Positions 1 through 5,730 are shown, counted from the first letter of the stretch. The stretch: DNA of 9,991 nucleotides from JBDRLV01 sp043812755 (GCA_043812755.1 JBDRLV010000076.1:1-9991); one strand, 5' to 3'. The notes: a model not told the origin generated them from the letters alone. Program-made: numbers and translations.

Positions 1-1080
1 CACAAACTTGCCATCTTTGCGCACAAGCACATCATCAAACCAGACCTCGCCACCACCGTTTTCTGGGTCTTGGCGCAGAACCAAATCCCAATGAATTTTG
101 GATCGATTGCCATTGTCAGCCATGCCCTCATAGGCATTGCCTGGTGTGAAGTGTATTGAGCCTGCGATCTTTTCATCAAACAGAGTGTCGAGCATTGGTT
201 GCGTCACAAACAAATTGACGCCAATCGCGAACTCTCCAATGAATCGCGCGCCTTCATCTCGATCAAGAATCTCATTGAGAAGAACCTCACTGCCAACCTC
301 GCAGGTGGCTTTCACAATTCGACCACTCTCAAACACGAAGGTGATCCCATCGTAAACCTTGCCCTCAAACAAGGTTGGTGTGTTGTACTTGATCCCACCA
401 TTGACTGAGTCACGCACAGGGGCAGTGAAAACCTCGCCGTCTGGGATGTTCATCTTTCCATCACATTTGACAACAGGAATGTCTTTGATGGAAAAAGTGA
501 TATCTGTTCCTGGTGCAACGATGTGCACCTTGTCGGTTTTGGACATCAACGCCACAAGCGGATCCATGGCCAAAGACATGGCCTCGTAATCAGCGCAACA
601 TGCGTCAAAAAAGAACTGTTCAAAAACGCGCGTTGGCATCTGGGCTGATTGAGCAAAGTTGAAGCTTGGCCAGCGCAGAAGAACCCAGCGAGTCTTTGGA
701 ACACGAACGTCAAGATGCACTTTCTTCATGATATGCTCAGAAGCCAGTGCTTTGACATCTGCAGGCACATCAGCAAGCTCAAAAGGATTTTCATTCCCGC
801 GAATCCCAATCCAGCAGTCCATTTGCTCCATGCGAGCTTTTTGGAAATCCCCTTCAAGAGCAAGTTCTGTTTCGGTTGCGCCATGCAGATTTGCGCGCTT
901 CACCATTTCATCATGCAAAAGGTAAAATGGAATTCCTCCTGCCTTGCGAATCTCAGCCATGAGTACTTCCACCATTGGAAATGTTCTCACTCCGATTGCC
1001 TCAATGAGAACCTTGTCTCCTGGTTGAACTCTGGTTGAATACCCAACAAGTACTTTTGCCAAAGCCTGAAGCCTGTCCAT
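1..1080 (-). CDS. M29-family metallo-aminopeptidase (AmpS/AmpT-like), C-terminus cut by the window edge
   Basis: This reads as an M29 aminopeptidase, a cytoplasmic two-metal exopeptidase that removes N-terminal residues from peptides. The frame is open for 360 codons from the ATG at 1080 to the window edge. The N-terminus (MDRLQALAKVLVGYSTRVQPG, then DKVLIEA) matches the family start. Family signatures follow near the end: ARFIGEFAIG with Glu about 283, DEKIAGSIH with His about 310, GNAYEG (317-318) and KIHWD with His 330 and Asp 332. The final GGEVWFDDVLVRKDGKFV resembles the extreme C-terminus of the family, so only a few residues should be missing. A purine-rich site (GGAAAGGAAGG) lies about 5 nt before the ATG. 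The gene follows ywbE on the same strand but has its own promoter after ywbE's terminator. Family assignment is by motif recognition; exact metal ligands are not proven here. Confidence 0.93.
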   Translation of the reverse strand, partial: MDRLQALAKVLVGYSTRVQPGDKVLIEAIGVRTFPMVEVLMAEIRKAGGIPFYLLHDEMVKRANLHGATETELALEGDFQKARMEQMDCWIGIRGNENPFELADVPADVKALASEHIMKKVHLDVRVPKTRWVLLRWPSFNFAQSAQMPTRVFEQFFFDACCADYEAMSLAMDPLVALMSKTDKVHIVAPGTDITFSIKDIPVVKCDGKMNIPDGEVFTAPVRDSVNGGIKYNTPTLFEGKVYDGITFVFESGRIVKATCEVGSEVLLNEILDRDEGARFIGEFAIGVNLFVTQPMLDTLFDEKIAGSIHFTPGNAYEGMADNGNRSKIHWDLVLRQDPENGGGEVWFDDVLVRKDGKFV

Positions 1081-1133
1081 TGAACCCTTCCTTTCCTGAG
1101 ATTAAAAAACATCAAACGCTCTAGTGCCTGCTT

Positions 1134-1162
1134 GTTTTACAACAATTCTCATTTATAGTCAA
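1134..1162 (-). promoter_or_regulatory. Sigma70-type promoter for the M29 aminopeptidase
   Basis: On the minus strand TTGACT (1162-1157) is followed after 17 nt by TAAAAC (1139-1134). It lies between the ywbE terminator and the aminopeptidase start, giving a leader of roughly 45-50 nt. Confidence 0.6.
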
Positions 1163-1174
1163 CTGAATCAAAGC

Positions 1175-1206
1175 AACCAAAAAACACCCAGTCACTTGGG
1201 TGTTTT
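1175..1206 (-). terminator. Rho-independent terminator of ywbE
   Basis: A perfect 10-bp stem (1181-1190 with 1197-1206, AAAACACCCA) closes a 6-nt loop. On the minus strand it runs into a six-T tract. It starts 3 nt after the ywbE stop codon. The A/T flanks would let it work in both directions. Confidence 0.85.
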
Positions 1207-1208
1207 GA

Positions 1209-1406
1209 CTACTTTTCTAAAATCTCCTGCACTCGCCCTATCTCACCTGTGTCTAAACGCACCTTAATCCCGCGCGGATGAATCGAAGCATTGGTTAAGA
1301 GATCCTGCACAAACCCTTGAGTGAGCTTCCCTGTTGGCTGATCCTGCTTTTGCACAATTGCAACATACAGCCCAGGTTTTATATTTGATCTTTTAGTGTG
1401 TGGCAT
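1209..1406 (-). CDS. ywbE: YwbE family protein (DUF2196)
   Basis: This 65-residue protein is recognisable as YwbE/DUF2196, a small single-domain family of unknown function. The conserved core runs through RSNIKPGLYVAIVQKQDQ, TGKLTQGFVQDLLTN, HPRGIKVRL and GEIGRVQEI, close to the usual family length. The alternating beta-strand and glycine pattern suggests a small barrel, but the role is unknown. No ribosome binding site precedes the ATG at 1406. A TATTAT box sits 7 nt upstream (1414-1419), so the mRNA is probably leaderless. A hairpin terminator follows the stop immediately, so the gene is probably monocistronic. Confidence 0.9.
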   Translation of the reverse strand: MPHTKRSNIKPGLYVAIVQKQDQPTGKLTQGFVQDLLTNASIHPRGIKVRLDTGEIGRVQEILEK

Positions 1407-1413
1407 ACTTTGA

Positions 1414-1419
1414 ATAATA
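1414..1419 (-). promoter_or_regulatory. -10 box for leaderless ywbE
   Basis: TATTAT on the minus strand ends 7 nt before the ATG at 1406, which would place the transcription start at or next to the start codon. No convincing -35 hexamer is visible; the upstream stretch is T-rich. Confidence 0.45.
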
Positions 1420-1467
1420 TATCATGCATTTAAAAAACAAAAAACCACTAAGGCAAAGCAAATAGCA

Positions 1468-1496
1468 TTGACCACTTGAATATCACATGTTATTCT
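1468..1496 (+). promoter_or_regulatory. Promoter of the 91-aa membrane protein gene
   Basis: TTGACC (1468-1473), a 17-nt spacer and TATTCT (1491-1496). The predicted start near 1503 leaves a leader of only about 12 nt, almost entirely the GGAGGTGA ribosome binding site. Confidence 0.6.
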
Positions 1497-1514
1497 CAGC
1501 TTGGAGGTGAGCTT

Positions 1515-1790
1515 ATGATCTTTAAAAAACTGCTGAGATTTCTTTCAAAACCGCTTGTGCTGATTGCGCTGGCAATTGCCTGCTTTGTTGGAACATGGTT
1601 TCTTTGGAAAACAACTGGGCTTGTGTATGCAATATGCTCTGGGGCAGGTGGGGTCATATTGCTCATCATTGCACTTGAGGTTGTGAATACAAGACTGCGC
1701 AATCAAACTGGTTCAAAAAAACCAGGAGAAAGCGAATATATATTTGGCTACAAAGGCAGTCCACCAGAATTTGATCCACACAACTATTAA
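1515..1790 (+). CDS. Small two-helix membrane protein, function unknown
   Basis: This is a 91-residue protein. The start at 1515 is chosen because TTGGAGGTGAGCTT directly precedes ATG there; the frame is open upstream but that part is promoter and leader. A basic N-terminus (MIFKKLLRFLSK) is followed by hydrophobic segments at about residues 13-31 and 34-54, separated by a short WKTTG turn, predicting a membrane hairpin. The C-terminal third (about 60-91) is polar, with an aromatic/Pro-rich end (YIFGYKGSPPEFDPHNY). I recognise no family. No clear terminator follows, and the basic mini-protein gene starts 80 nt downstream, so co-transcription is possible. Confidence 0.75.
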   Translation: MIFKKLLRFLSKPLVLIALAIACFVGTWFLWKTTGLVYAICSGAGGVILLIIALEVVNTRLRNQTGSKKPGESEYIFGYKGSPPEFDPHNY

Positions 1791-1870
1791 CCTGCTTCAC
1801 TCTTGTTGGATTGACAATAAAGCTGGTTTAAAAAAATTCGATAGACCCGCTGTAAACACAAGGAGGAAAC

Positions 1871-2047
1871 ATGGCAACAAAAGCAGCTCCACCCTGGGTA
1901 CACAAGGCAAGAAAAAAAAGAAAGATGCTCAAGCGCGAGCTCAAAAAAGCATGTAGCAGACGCAAACGCAGAAAACTCAAGCTCAAGCGCCGCAAGCTCA
2001 AGCGCAAAATCAAGCGCACTGGATACTTGGTCAAAGCGCCTTGTTGA
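1871..2047 (+). CDS. 58-aa Lys/Arg-rich mini-protein (nucleic-acid-binding-like)
   Basis: A small gene follows a strong ribosome binding site (AAGGAGGAAAC, then ATG at 1871) and ends with TGA at 2045-2047. The product has 58 residues, of which 28 are Lys or Arg, with only one acidic residue (Glu 23). After a short head (MATKAAPPWVHKARKKRKM) come repeated KLK/KRRK units around residues 34-49, then a hydrophobic-tipped tail (TGYLVKAPC). Two Cys are present (28 and 58). Such composition is typical of proteins that coat or bind nucleic acids (H1-like, protamine-like or ribosome-associated), but I recognise no specific family. The repeated CTCAAGCGC codon blocks suggest internal tandem growth. A TTGACA at 1811-1816 may be its -35, although the -10 is poor. 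Confidence 0.75.
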   Translation: MATKAAPPWVHKARKKRKMLKRELKKACSRRKRRKLKLKRRKLKRKIKRTGYLVKAPC

Positions 2048-2120
2048 TCACATGCCACTCACCCGAACCTTCTCGGGCCACACCCTATAGTAAACTAATG
2101 CAACAGCATGCGTTCTCCTA

Positions 2121-2172
2121 CAGGGTTTTTTGTTTGAACAAACAAAAAACCCTGCACACTGCAGGGCTTATT
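2121..2172. terminator. Nested bidirectional terminator between converging genes
   Basis: Two overlapping hairpins lie here. The outer is a perfect 16-bp stem (2121-2136 with 2139-2154) closed by only 2 nt. The inner is CCCTGCA-CAC-TGCAGGG (2150-2166), followed on the plus strand by CTTATTTTTA and on the minus strand by TTTTTTGTTTG. The inner hairpin can terminate both the mini-protein gene and the minus-strand gene ending at 2174. The two hairpins share CCCTG (2150-2154), so they are mutually exclusive. Confidence 0.8.
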
Positions 2173-2173
2173 T

Positions 2174-2656
2174 TTATACTGCGACATCTTGTTCTTGATC
2201 TTCTTCAAGTGCTTGTTCGAGCAAAATATCAATAGCAGTAAGTGGCATTGTTTCTGCTCGCATACGATGTGTGCCTAATTCATCTGTGACAGGCCCGACT
2301 TTCTTTTTATTTTCTGCAAGCTTTTTCTCAAAATCAGCTCGGATAATCCCGACTATCTCTGTCCTCGTTCTCTTTGAAACATCTTTGTGAAGTTCCTTTT
2401 TTATTTTTTTTCTCAATTTTTGAAAATCCTGAGTAAGCTCAATCATTATTCTGGCTGACTCAACAACCTCAGGTGAAGTCCTTTCTTCGAGTAATCTAAT
2501 TTCCTCCCTAATCTCTGCCAATTTTGGCAGACGCCCTTCAGATCTAGCTTTATTTGTTTCTCGATTGCGCTTATTTGCTTCACTTTGAGCATTAGCAAAT
2601 GCCTTATTTCTTGATTTATCATCGGCAACCTGCTCAGGTGTAAAATTTTCTCTCAT
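2174..2656 (-). CDS. Charged helical orphan protein, 160 aa
   Basis: I do not recognise a family. The 160-residue product is very polar and Lys/Glu/Arg-rich, with no signal peptide or membrane segment. Residues about 45-125 (LAEIREEIRLLEER, then QKLRKKIKKEL and FEKKLAENKKKVG) have heptad-like spacing and are likely a coiled coil. The tail is acidic (LLEQALEEDQEQDVAV). The ATG at 2656 has no ribosome binding site; a TATAAA lies 4 nt upstream, so transcription start and exact start codon are uncertain. It lies 87 nt downstream of another minus-strand orphan gene with no clear terminator between, so partial co-transcription is possible. It ends at the nested terminator at 2121-2172. Confidence 0.72.
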   Translation of the reverse strand: MRENFTPEQVADDKSRNKAFANAQSEANKRNRETNKARSEGRLPKLAEIREEIRLLEERTSPEVVESARIMIELTQDFQKLRKKIKKELHKDVSKRTRTEIVGIIRADFEKKLAENKKKVGPVTDELGTHRMRAETMPLTAIDILLEQALEEDQEQDVAV

Positions 2657-2743
2657 ATTATTTATAGATTAATTCACATTAAGATTAGCAAACCTGCTAC
2701 TATCTGGCAACATAAGCACAAATTCATTTTAACAGTGCTCAAG

Positions 2744-3319
2744 TCATCGTTGAGAATCAACTAGCTCGTGATAAAGCTCTGGCGCATGTTGCTCTATCAA
2801 ATCTGCCAGTTGCCTCTTTATTACCATCTCTTTTTCTGCATGGTCTTTTGATAATCTAAAGCTAATAATTCTCGATGCTGGGTCATCTTTATATAAATCT
2901 ATATCTGCAAGCTTATCTTCTTTTCCAAATGCTGCAATTGCTGTTTCCGGATACCCCATTAATCGCCCATACTCTGTGTGATCCTTATTTGCTTCAAAGC
3001 CAATAAGACGCTTTGCTATGTCTATCTCTTTTGCAACAGCATAACTTGCAGTGATCTTTAATCCGTCTTTGATTTGCTGTGGTAAACAAACCAACCCAGC
3101 CTTCTCAAGAACTTGCTGAACTTTCTCTGCGCTATCATTCCATTTGTGTACACTCACCTCTGTCGCGGGTATTGCTCCAAGGGCTACTAGTAATATATCC
3201 ACCCTTGTTAAAGCACCCAGATTTAGCTTGGCAATTTCTTTTATTGCCTCCTTTTGCTCTGAAGTGACTGTATCTTGAATCTCTTGATTTGGTATTTCTT
3301 TGTGTGTTTGCTCTTTCAT
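2744..3319 (-). CDS. Soluble orphan protein, 191 aa
   Basis: This 191-residue cytosolic protein has no motif I can name. The start is placed at the ATG at 3319 because a TATGGT -10 box ends 8 nt upstream; the in-frame GTG at 3337 would lie inside or upstream of that promoter. The head is acidic and Gln/Glu-rich (MKEQTHKEIPNQEIQDTV). Later sections are mixed helix and strand, with a distinctive GRLMGYPETAIAAFG stretch and an ISFRLSKDHAEKEM segment. The last 30 residues are helical and end LYHELVDSQR, stop TGA. The YGRLMGYPETA and ISFRLSKDHA strings resemble conserved hypothetical proteins of uncultured bacteria as I recall them, but no function follows from that. Confidence 0.75.
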   Translation of the reverse strand: MKEQTHKEIPNQEIQDTVTSEQKEAIKEIAKLNLGALTRVDILLVALGAIPATEVSVHKWNDSAEKVQQVLEKAGLVCLPQQIKDGLKITASYAVAKEIDIAKRLIGFEANKDHTEYGRLMGYPETAIAAFGKEDKLADIDLYKDDPASRIISFRLSKDHAEKEMVIKRQLADLIEQHAPELYHELVDSQR

Positions 3320-3327
3320 ACTGTTTA

Positions 3328-3333
3328 ACCATA
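3328..3333 (-). promoter_or_regulatory. Extended -10 box for the 191-aa gene (leaderless)
   Basis: On the minus strand TGATATGGT contains an upstream TG and the hexamer TATGGT (3333-3328), 8 nt before the ATG at 3319. No Shine-Dalgarno sequence fits in the remaining space. Confidence 0.45.
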
Positions 3334-3393
3334 TCACAAAAATGACCCTGTCACCAAATAAAAGCCAGACTTAATAATATACACAACCTAAAG

Positions 3394-3421
3394 TTGACAC
3401 ATGCTTTGTGCGTGTTAGGCT
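3394..3421 (+). promoter_or_regulatory. Probable promoter of the SurA_N-like gene
   Basis: A perfect TTGACA (3394-3399) is followed after 16 nt by TAGGCT (3416-3421). The leader of about 20 nt to the ATG at 3449 has no clear ribosome binding site. An alternative -10 (TAAATA) 6 nt before the ATG would make the transcript leaderless. Confidence 0.45.
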
Positions 3422-3448
3422 AGATGGGTTAATGAGTAAATATTTCTT

Positions 3449-4222
3449 ATGCAAGATATACAATCAAATTCAGTTCAACCACAAAAAAACCATTCCACTA
3501 ATTCAACCAAATCAGCTATCCAAATTATCCTTGGCATCCTAGTTGTTTGTATTATTGTTGTTGGTGGATATTTTCTTTACACAAAAAACTCTGCGCAACC
3601 TGAAACGACATTAGACATTCTAGATGTTGGTGTGCCTGAAATGGCCATGACTCAACATAATGATAGTGATACAATCGCAACAGTAAATGGAGTTCAAATC
3701 TCATTTGGAGAATTAAAAGGAAGACTTGCTTTACAATTGCGTTTACAAGGAATAACCGGCGAGCAATCTATTACACAAGAAGAGGCGCAAGTTGTTCTAG
3801 AGGGCTTGATTGATGAAGAGCTGATTTTTCAAGAAGCGAAAAACCAAGGATTTGCACCAACACAAGAACAAATTCAAACAGAACTTGATACAATAAAGAC
3901 TCAATACGCAACACCAGCTGAGTTTGAAAGCGCGCTTGAAAGTAATAACACAACTGAGCAAGCACTGCTTACAACCTTAGAAAGACAGCTCACATTCAAC
4001 AGGTTTGTTGAAGAATTCAAAAAAGTAAATGATTTTTCTGTTACTGATGAGGAAGTACAAATAGTGTATGATCAAGTTGCAAGCACTCAAGAAGATCTTC
4101 CTGCGCTTGAAGATGTGAAGCCTCAAGTAATAGCTCAAATTGAACAAGAAAAAATCATGCAAGCTATTAAAATATATACACAAAATCTTCGTGCAGAAGT
4201 TGATGTGCAGACAATGCTTTAA
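3449..4222 (+). CDS. Membrane-anchored SurA_N-like chaperone
   Basis: This 257-residue protein has an N-terminal polar tail, one membrane helix at about residues 22-44 (IILGILVVCIIVVGGYFLY) and an extracytoplasmic domain. That domain opens with IATVNGVQISFGEL (76-89), the typical start of the SurA N-terminal fold seen in periplasmic folding factors. It continues with long helices around LEGLIDEELIFQEAKNQGF and PTQEQIQTELDTIK, characteristic of SurA/PrsA/trigger-factor-like chaperone modules. No parvulin isomerase domain can be seen, so it probably holds client proteins rather than isomerising prolines. The C-terminal helix (QVIAQIEQEKIMQAI) suits the swapped helix of the family. Start at 3449 is the first good ATG but lacks a ribosome binding site. 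A strong terminator follows 9 nt after the stop. Confidence 0.82.
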   Translation: MQDIQSNSVQPQKNHSTNSTKSAIQIILGILVVCIIVVGGYFLYTKNSAQPETTLDILDVGVPEMAMTQHNDSDTIATVNGVQISFGELKGRLALQLRLQGITGEQSITQEEAQVVLEGLIDEELIFQEAKNQGFAPTQEQIQTELDTIKTQYATPAEFESALESNNTTEQALLTTLERQLTFNRFVEEFKKVNDFSVTDEEVQIVYDQVASTQEDLPALEDVKPQVIAQIEQEKIMQAIKIYTQNLRAEVDVQTML

Positions 4223-4231
4223 AACAACCAC

Positions 4232-4266
4232 AAACACCCGAGCAAAAGCTCGGGTGTTTTCTATTT
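4232..4266 (+). terminator. Rho-independent terminator of the SurA_N-like gene
   Basis: A perfect 12-bp stem (4232-4243 with 4248-4259, AAACACCCGAGC) with an AAAA loop runs into TTTCTATTT, 9 nt after the stop codon. Confidence 0.9.
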
Positions 4267-4280
4267 AACTAGCCCCCCAG

Positions 4281-4329
4281 TGTCATCCTGAGGAGGCCAG
4301 CTCAGCTGGCCGACGTAAGGATCCCATTG
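4281..4329 (+). repeat. Hairpin repeat unit 1 (TGTCATCCTGAG type)
   Basis: The unit opens TGTCATCCTGAGGAGGCC and closes AAGGATCCCATTG; the end segments ATCCT and AGGAT are complementary. The core GGCCAGCTCAGCTGGCC is a perfect hairpin. The gap from 4223 to 4755 (533 nt) contains no convincing gene, only this unit, four others, a separate hairpin and terminators. Confidence 0.85.
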
Positions 4330-4349
4330 CCTCAAACCACACCCCCCAT

Positions 4350-4426
4350 TGTCATTGCGAGGAGGGGCAGAGCGACGACGACCTGTCCTTCTGTAGCTCC
4401 AAAGGAGCGAAGGAGGAAGCAATCTT
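4350..4426 (+). repeat. Hairpin repeat unit 2 (TGTCATTGCGAG type, two modules)
   Basis: The unit opens TGTCATTGCGAGGAGG and closes GGAAGCAATCTT; ATTGC pairs with GCAAT. It carries an inner second module beginning CCTGTCCTTC, whose arm pairs with GAAGGAGG and whose tip is GCTCCAAAGGAGC. Confidence 0.82.
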
Positions 4427-4449
4427 CTTACCCGCCCACACAAACCAAA

Positions 4450-4491
4450 GTCCGGTCGGACATGTCGGGTCGAATGCCCCGATGACCGGAC
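4450..4491. repeat. Isolated two-stage inverted repeat
   Basis: GTCCGGTC (4450-4457) pairs with GACCGGAC (4484-4491), and inside it TCGGG (4465-4469) pairs with CCCGA (4478-4482). It lacks the end sequences of the repeat units on either side and lacks a T-tract, so it is neither one of them nor an ordinary terminator. Confidence 0.6.
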
Positions 4492-4499
4492 ACCCCCCT

Positions 4500-4578
4500 T
4501 GTCATTCTGAGGAGGCCGAAGGCCGACGAAGAATCCCATTGGTCGCTGGGATCCTTCGCCTACGGCTCAGGATGACAA
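4500..4578. repeat. Head-to-head pair of hairpin repeat units 3 and 4
   Basis: Unit 3 (4500-4540) opens TGTCATTCTGAGG and closes AGAATCCCATT, with ATTCT complementary to AGAAT. Unit 4 (4547-4578) is inverted, reading on the minus strand TTGTCATCCTGAGCC to GAAGGATCCCAG. Together they make one long imperfect inverted repeat. Unit 4 is the only inverted unit in the window. Confidence 0.8.
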
Positions 4579-4587
4579 CTACCTATT

Positions 4588-4635
4588 TGTCATCCTGAGG
4601 AGGCCAGCTCAGCTAGCCGACGAAGGACCCCATTG
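4588..4635 (+). repeat. Hairpin repeat unit 5
   Basis: Nearly identical to unit 1, including the GGCCAGCTCAGC core, but one arm base is changed (AGCTAGCC instead of AGCTGGCC) and the end is AAGGACCCCATTG, so both the core stem and the terminal pairing have each lost a pair. Confidence 0.82.
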
Positions 4636-4645
4636 CCTCAACCCA

Positions 4646-4672
4646 AAAACCCCGCCATAATGATGGGGTTTT
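4646..4672. terminator. Bidirectional terminator-like hairpin
   Basis: AAAACCCC (4646-4653) and GGGGTTTT (4665-4672) form a perfect 8-bp stem around an 11-nt loop. No gene ends nearby on either strand, so it may insulate the next promoter or be a leftover from a lost gene. Confidence 0.6.
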
Positions 4673-4699
4673 GGAATTTTCATCTCTAAACCTTAGTCC

Positions 4700-4728
4700 T
4701 TTACCTTTAATCATTTATGCGCTATCTT
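4700..4728 (+). promoter_or_regulatory. Promoter of the 82-aa signal-peptide protein
   Basis: TTTACC (4700-4705), a 17-nt spacer and TATCTT (4723-4728). The segment ATTTATGCGCTATCTT closely resembles the promoter of the gene at 7203. Confidence 0.6.
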
Positions 4729-4755
4729 TTAAATAGAAGTCTAAGGGAGGACTCC

Positions 4756-5004
4756 ATGAAAAAAAGGCTTTCTTGCTCTTTAACACTCTTCACCACAATG
4801 GTGATTTCAACTGTTGCAAGTGCTGATCTTGGCTGGTTGCGTGATGTGAACAGTATTGCACGACAGCCCAAACAAGACGACACAAGCGCTGGAATGATCT
4901 GCGGCATTTTGCTGATCTTGCTCATGCTTGGTTTCCTGATTGATTTCTCTTTCAAAGCCTATGATGCCATAGGGAGAGCAATCAAAAACAAAAACACGGC
5001 ATAG
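4756..5004 (+). CDS. Small exported or membrane protein with signal peptide, 82 aa
   Basis: The ATG at 4756 is supported by AAGGGAGGACTCC just upstream. The first 23 residues (MKKRLSCSLTLF, then TTMVISTVASA) form a textbook signal peptide with an A-S-A cleavage site before Asp 24. The mature part has a short polar stretch (DLGWLRDVNSIARQPKQDD), one membrane helix at about residues 46-64 (GMICGILLILLMLGFLI) and a basic cytoplasmic-type tail ending AIKNKNTA. Mature single-span topology with a basic C-terminus is predicted. I recognise no family. It has its own promoter and a terminator 36 nt after the stop, so it is probably monocistronic. Confidence 0.78.
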   Translation: MKKRLSCSLTLFTTMVISTVASADLGWLRDVNSIARQPKQDDTSAGMICGILLILLMLGFLIDFSFKAYDAIGRAIKNKNTA

Positions 5005-5040
5005 CATAATCTTCATGGCTCTCTTTAGCCTCTTTCTCTC

Positions 5041-5066
5041 GAGACCTCTACTGGGTCTCTTTTTTG
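5041..5066 (+). terminator. Terminator of the 82-aa gene
   Basis: GAGACC (5041-5046) pairs with GGTCTC (5054-5059), 7-nt loop, followed by TTTTTTG. Confidence 0.82.
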
Positions 5067-5094
5067 TTGAAACCAAAAACCCCAACGAGAAGAG

Positions 5095-5123
5095 TTGACA
5101 ATTAACAGAATATATGGAAAACT
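5095..5123 (+). promoter_or_regulatory. Promoter of the 80-aa/60-aa gene pair
   Basis: A perfect TTGACA (5095-5100) lies 17 nt before AAAACT (5118-5123), a poor -10. The following leader TTTGCGCGAGGAGGTG is nearly the same as that of the minus-strand gene starting at 7042. Confidence 0.5.
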
Positions 5124-5141
5124 TTGCGCGAGGAGGTGCAC

Positions 5142-5384
5142 ATGGCTGGAAAATTTCTAAGCCCGCAAGAAGCAGAACGACTGATGGGTCTGGCAGCATT
5201 AGGAACCCCGCCACACAAAATCATTGCTGATCTGAAAACAGAAATCGCTGGTGCTACACGCGTGCTTGAACTACGTGCCTCCACAGGAACCAAGCCAACC
5301 ACGAGCCAGATCAATGAGATCGTGCAGATGAAAAAAGACCTGGATTCATTGTATGGCATGTGGGTCAAAGGTCAACTAAAATAG
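5142..5384 (+). CDS. Helical orphan protein, 80 aa, first gene of a pair
   Basis: The start at 5142 follows a full-length AGGAGGTG ribosome binding site (GCGAGGAGGTGCAC, then ATG). The frame stays open a little upstream through the leader, but that is not coding. The 80-residue product (MAGKFLSPQEAERLMGLAAL opening) is soluble, without Cys, and looks fully helical: an N-terminal amphipathic helix (SPQEAERLMGLA), a second helix around IIADLKTEIAGATRVLELRA and a third around SQINEIVQMKKDLDSLYGMW. I recognise no family. The next gene starts 8 nt after its TAG, and that gene's ribosome binding site overlaps the stop, indicating translational coupling with the Cys-rich partner. Confidence 0.78.
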   Translation: MAGKFLSPQEAERLMGLAALGTPPHKIIADLKTEIAGATRVLELRASTGTKPTTSQINEIVQMKKDLDSLYGMWVKGQLK

Positions 5385-5392
5385 GAGTCATG

Positions 5393-5575
5393 ATGTACAG
5401 CCCCATAGAATCCGCTGAGTGCCAATGTGACTGTCACAAACCAGGGCTTTTGAAAAAAGAACATGTCACACCATGCTGTCAAAGATGTCACAGGTGTGGA
5501 CGCAACATCAAACCAAGACATATTCATATTCAATCCGGTGTCTGCAATGCATGCATTGCAAAAGCAAATAAGTGA
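5393..5575 (+). CDS. Cys-rich zinc-ribbon-like mini-protein, 60 aa
   Basis: The start at 5393 is preferred over the adjacent ATG at 5390 because it lies 5 nt from the TAGGAG ribosome binding site, which overlaps the stop of the previous gene. The 60-residue product has nine Cys (10, 12, 14, 28, 29, 32, 35, 51, 54) and five His. They are grouped as CQCDCH, PCCQRCHRCG and CNAC, an arrangement expected of a structural zinc-binding fold with possibly two sites. The linker is basic (KPRHIHIQ). No named family is certain. With no signal peptide it should be cytosolic. The coupled partner suggests the two proteins act together, which is inference. The gene ends with TGA and a terminator follows about 50 nt later. 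Confidence 0.75.
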   Translation: MYSPIESAECQCDCHKPGLLKKEHVTPCCQRCHRCGRNIKPRHIHIQSGVCNACIAKANK

Positions 5576-5622
5576 GGACATGGATCTCGCAATAGTGATC
5601 TTTAATAGAAACCAGTTTTCTC

Positions 5623-5651
5623 ACCCGCGCACATGGCGGGTTTTTATTTTC
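5623..5651 (+). terminator. Terminator of the 80-aa/60-aa gene pair
   Basis: ACCCGC (5623-5628) pairs with GCGGGT (5636-5641) around a 7-nt loop, followed by TTTTATTTTC. Confidence 0.75.
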
Positions 5652-5684
5652 TCAATCAAAAACCCTTTCCATATACAGAGGTCA

Positions 5685-5730
5685 CTGTGTTCTCATGTAT
5701 TAACGTGTTAACACATTGTAATTGAAAGAG
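5685..5730. repeat. Third, diverged copy of the palindromic motif
   Basis: CTGTGTTCTCATGTATTAAC then GTGTTAACAC and the following A-rich stretch align with positions 8805-8850 and 9661-9706 with a handful of substitutions and no gaps. The inner GTGTTAACAC palindrome is intact; one outer base pair (ACGT to ACAT) is lost. It sits between two converging genes. Outside this core the long repeat is not present here. Confidence 0.75.

Noticed and set aside
649..1038. 129-codon plus-strand open frame
   Set aside because: It is antisense to the M29 aminopeptidase, whose motifs are unambiguous.
1828..2058. 76-codon minus-strand open frame, Leu/Arg-rich
   Set aside because: Antisense shadow of the basic mini-protein gene, which alone has a ribosome binding site.
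2099..2112. String TGCAACAGCATGCG also present near 7949-7962
   Set aside because: One copy is inside the PLP-fold coding region; with no extension of the match on either side it is probably coincidence.
4261..4539. 92-codon minus-strand open frame rich in Arg, Pro and Gly
   Set aside because: It lies entirely across hairpin repeat units and the terminator; such frames are a known by-product of these repeats.
4281..4635. CRISPR array
   Set aside because: Units differ in length and core, are themselves hairpins of 30-80 nt, and the spacing is irregular with no cas gene nearby.
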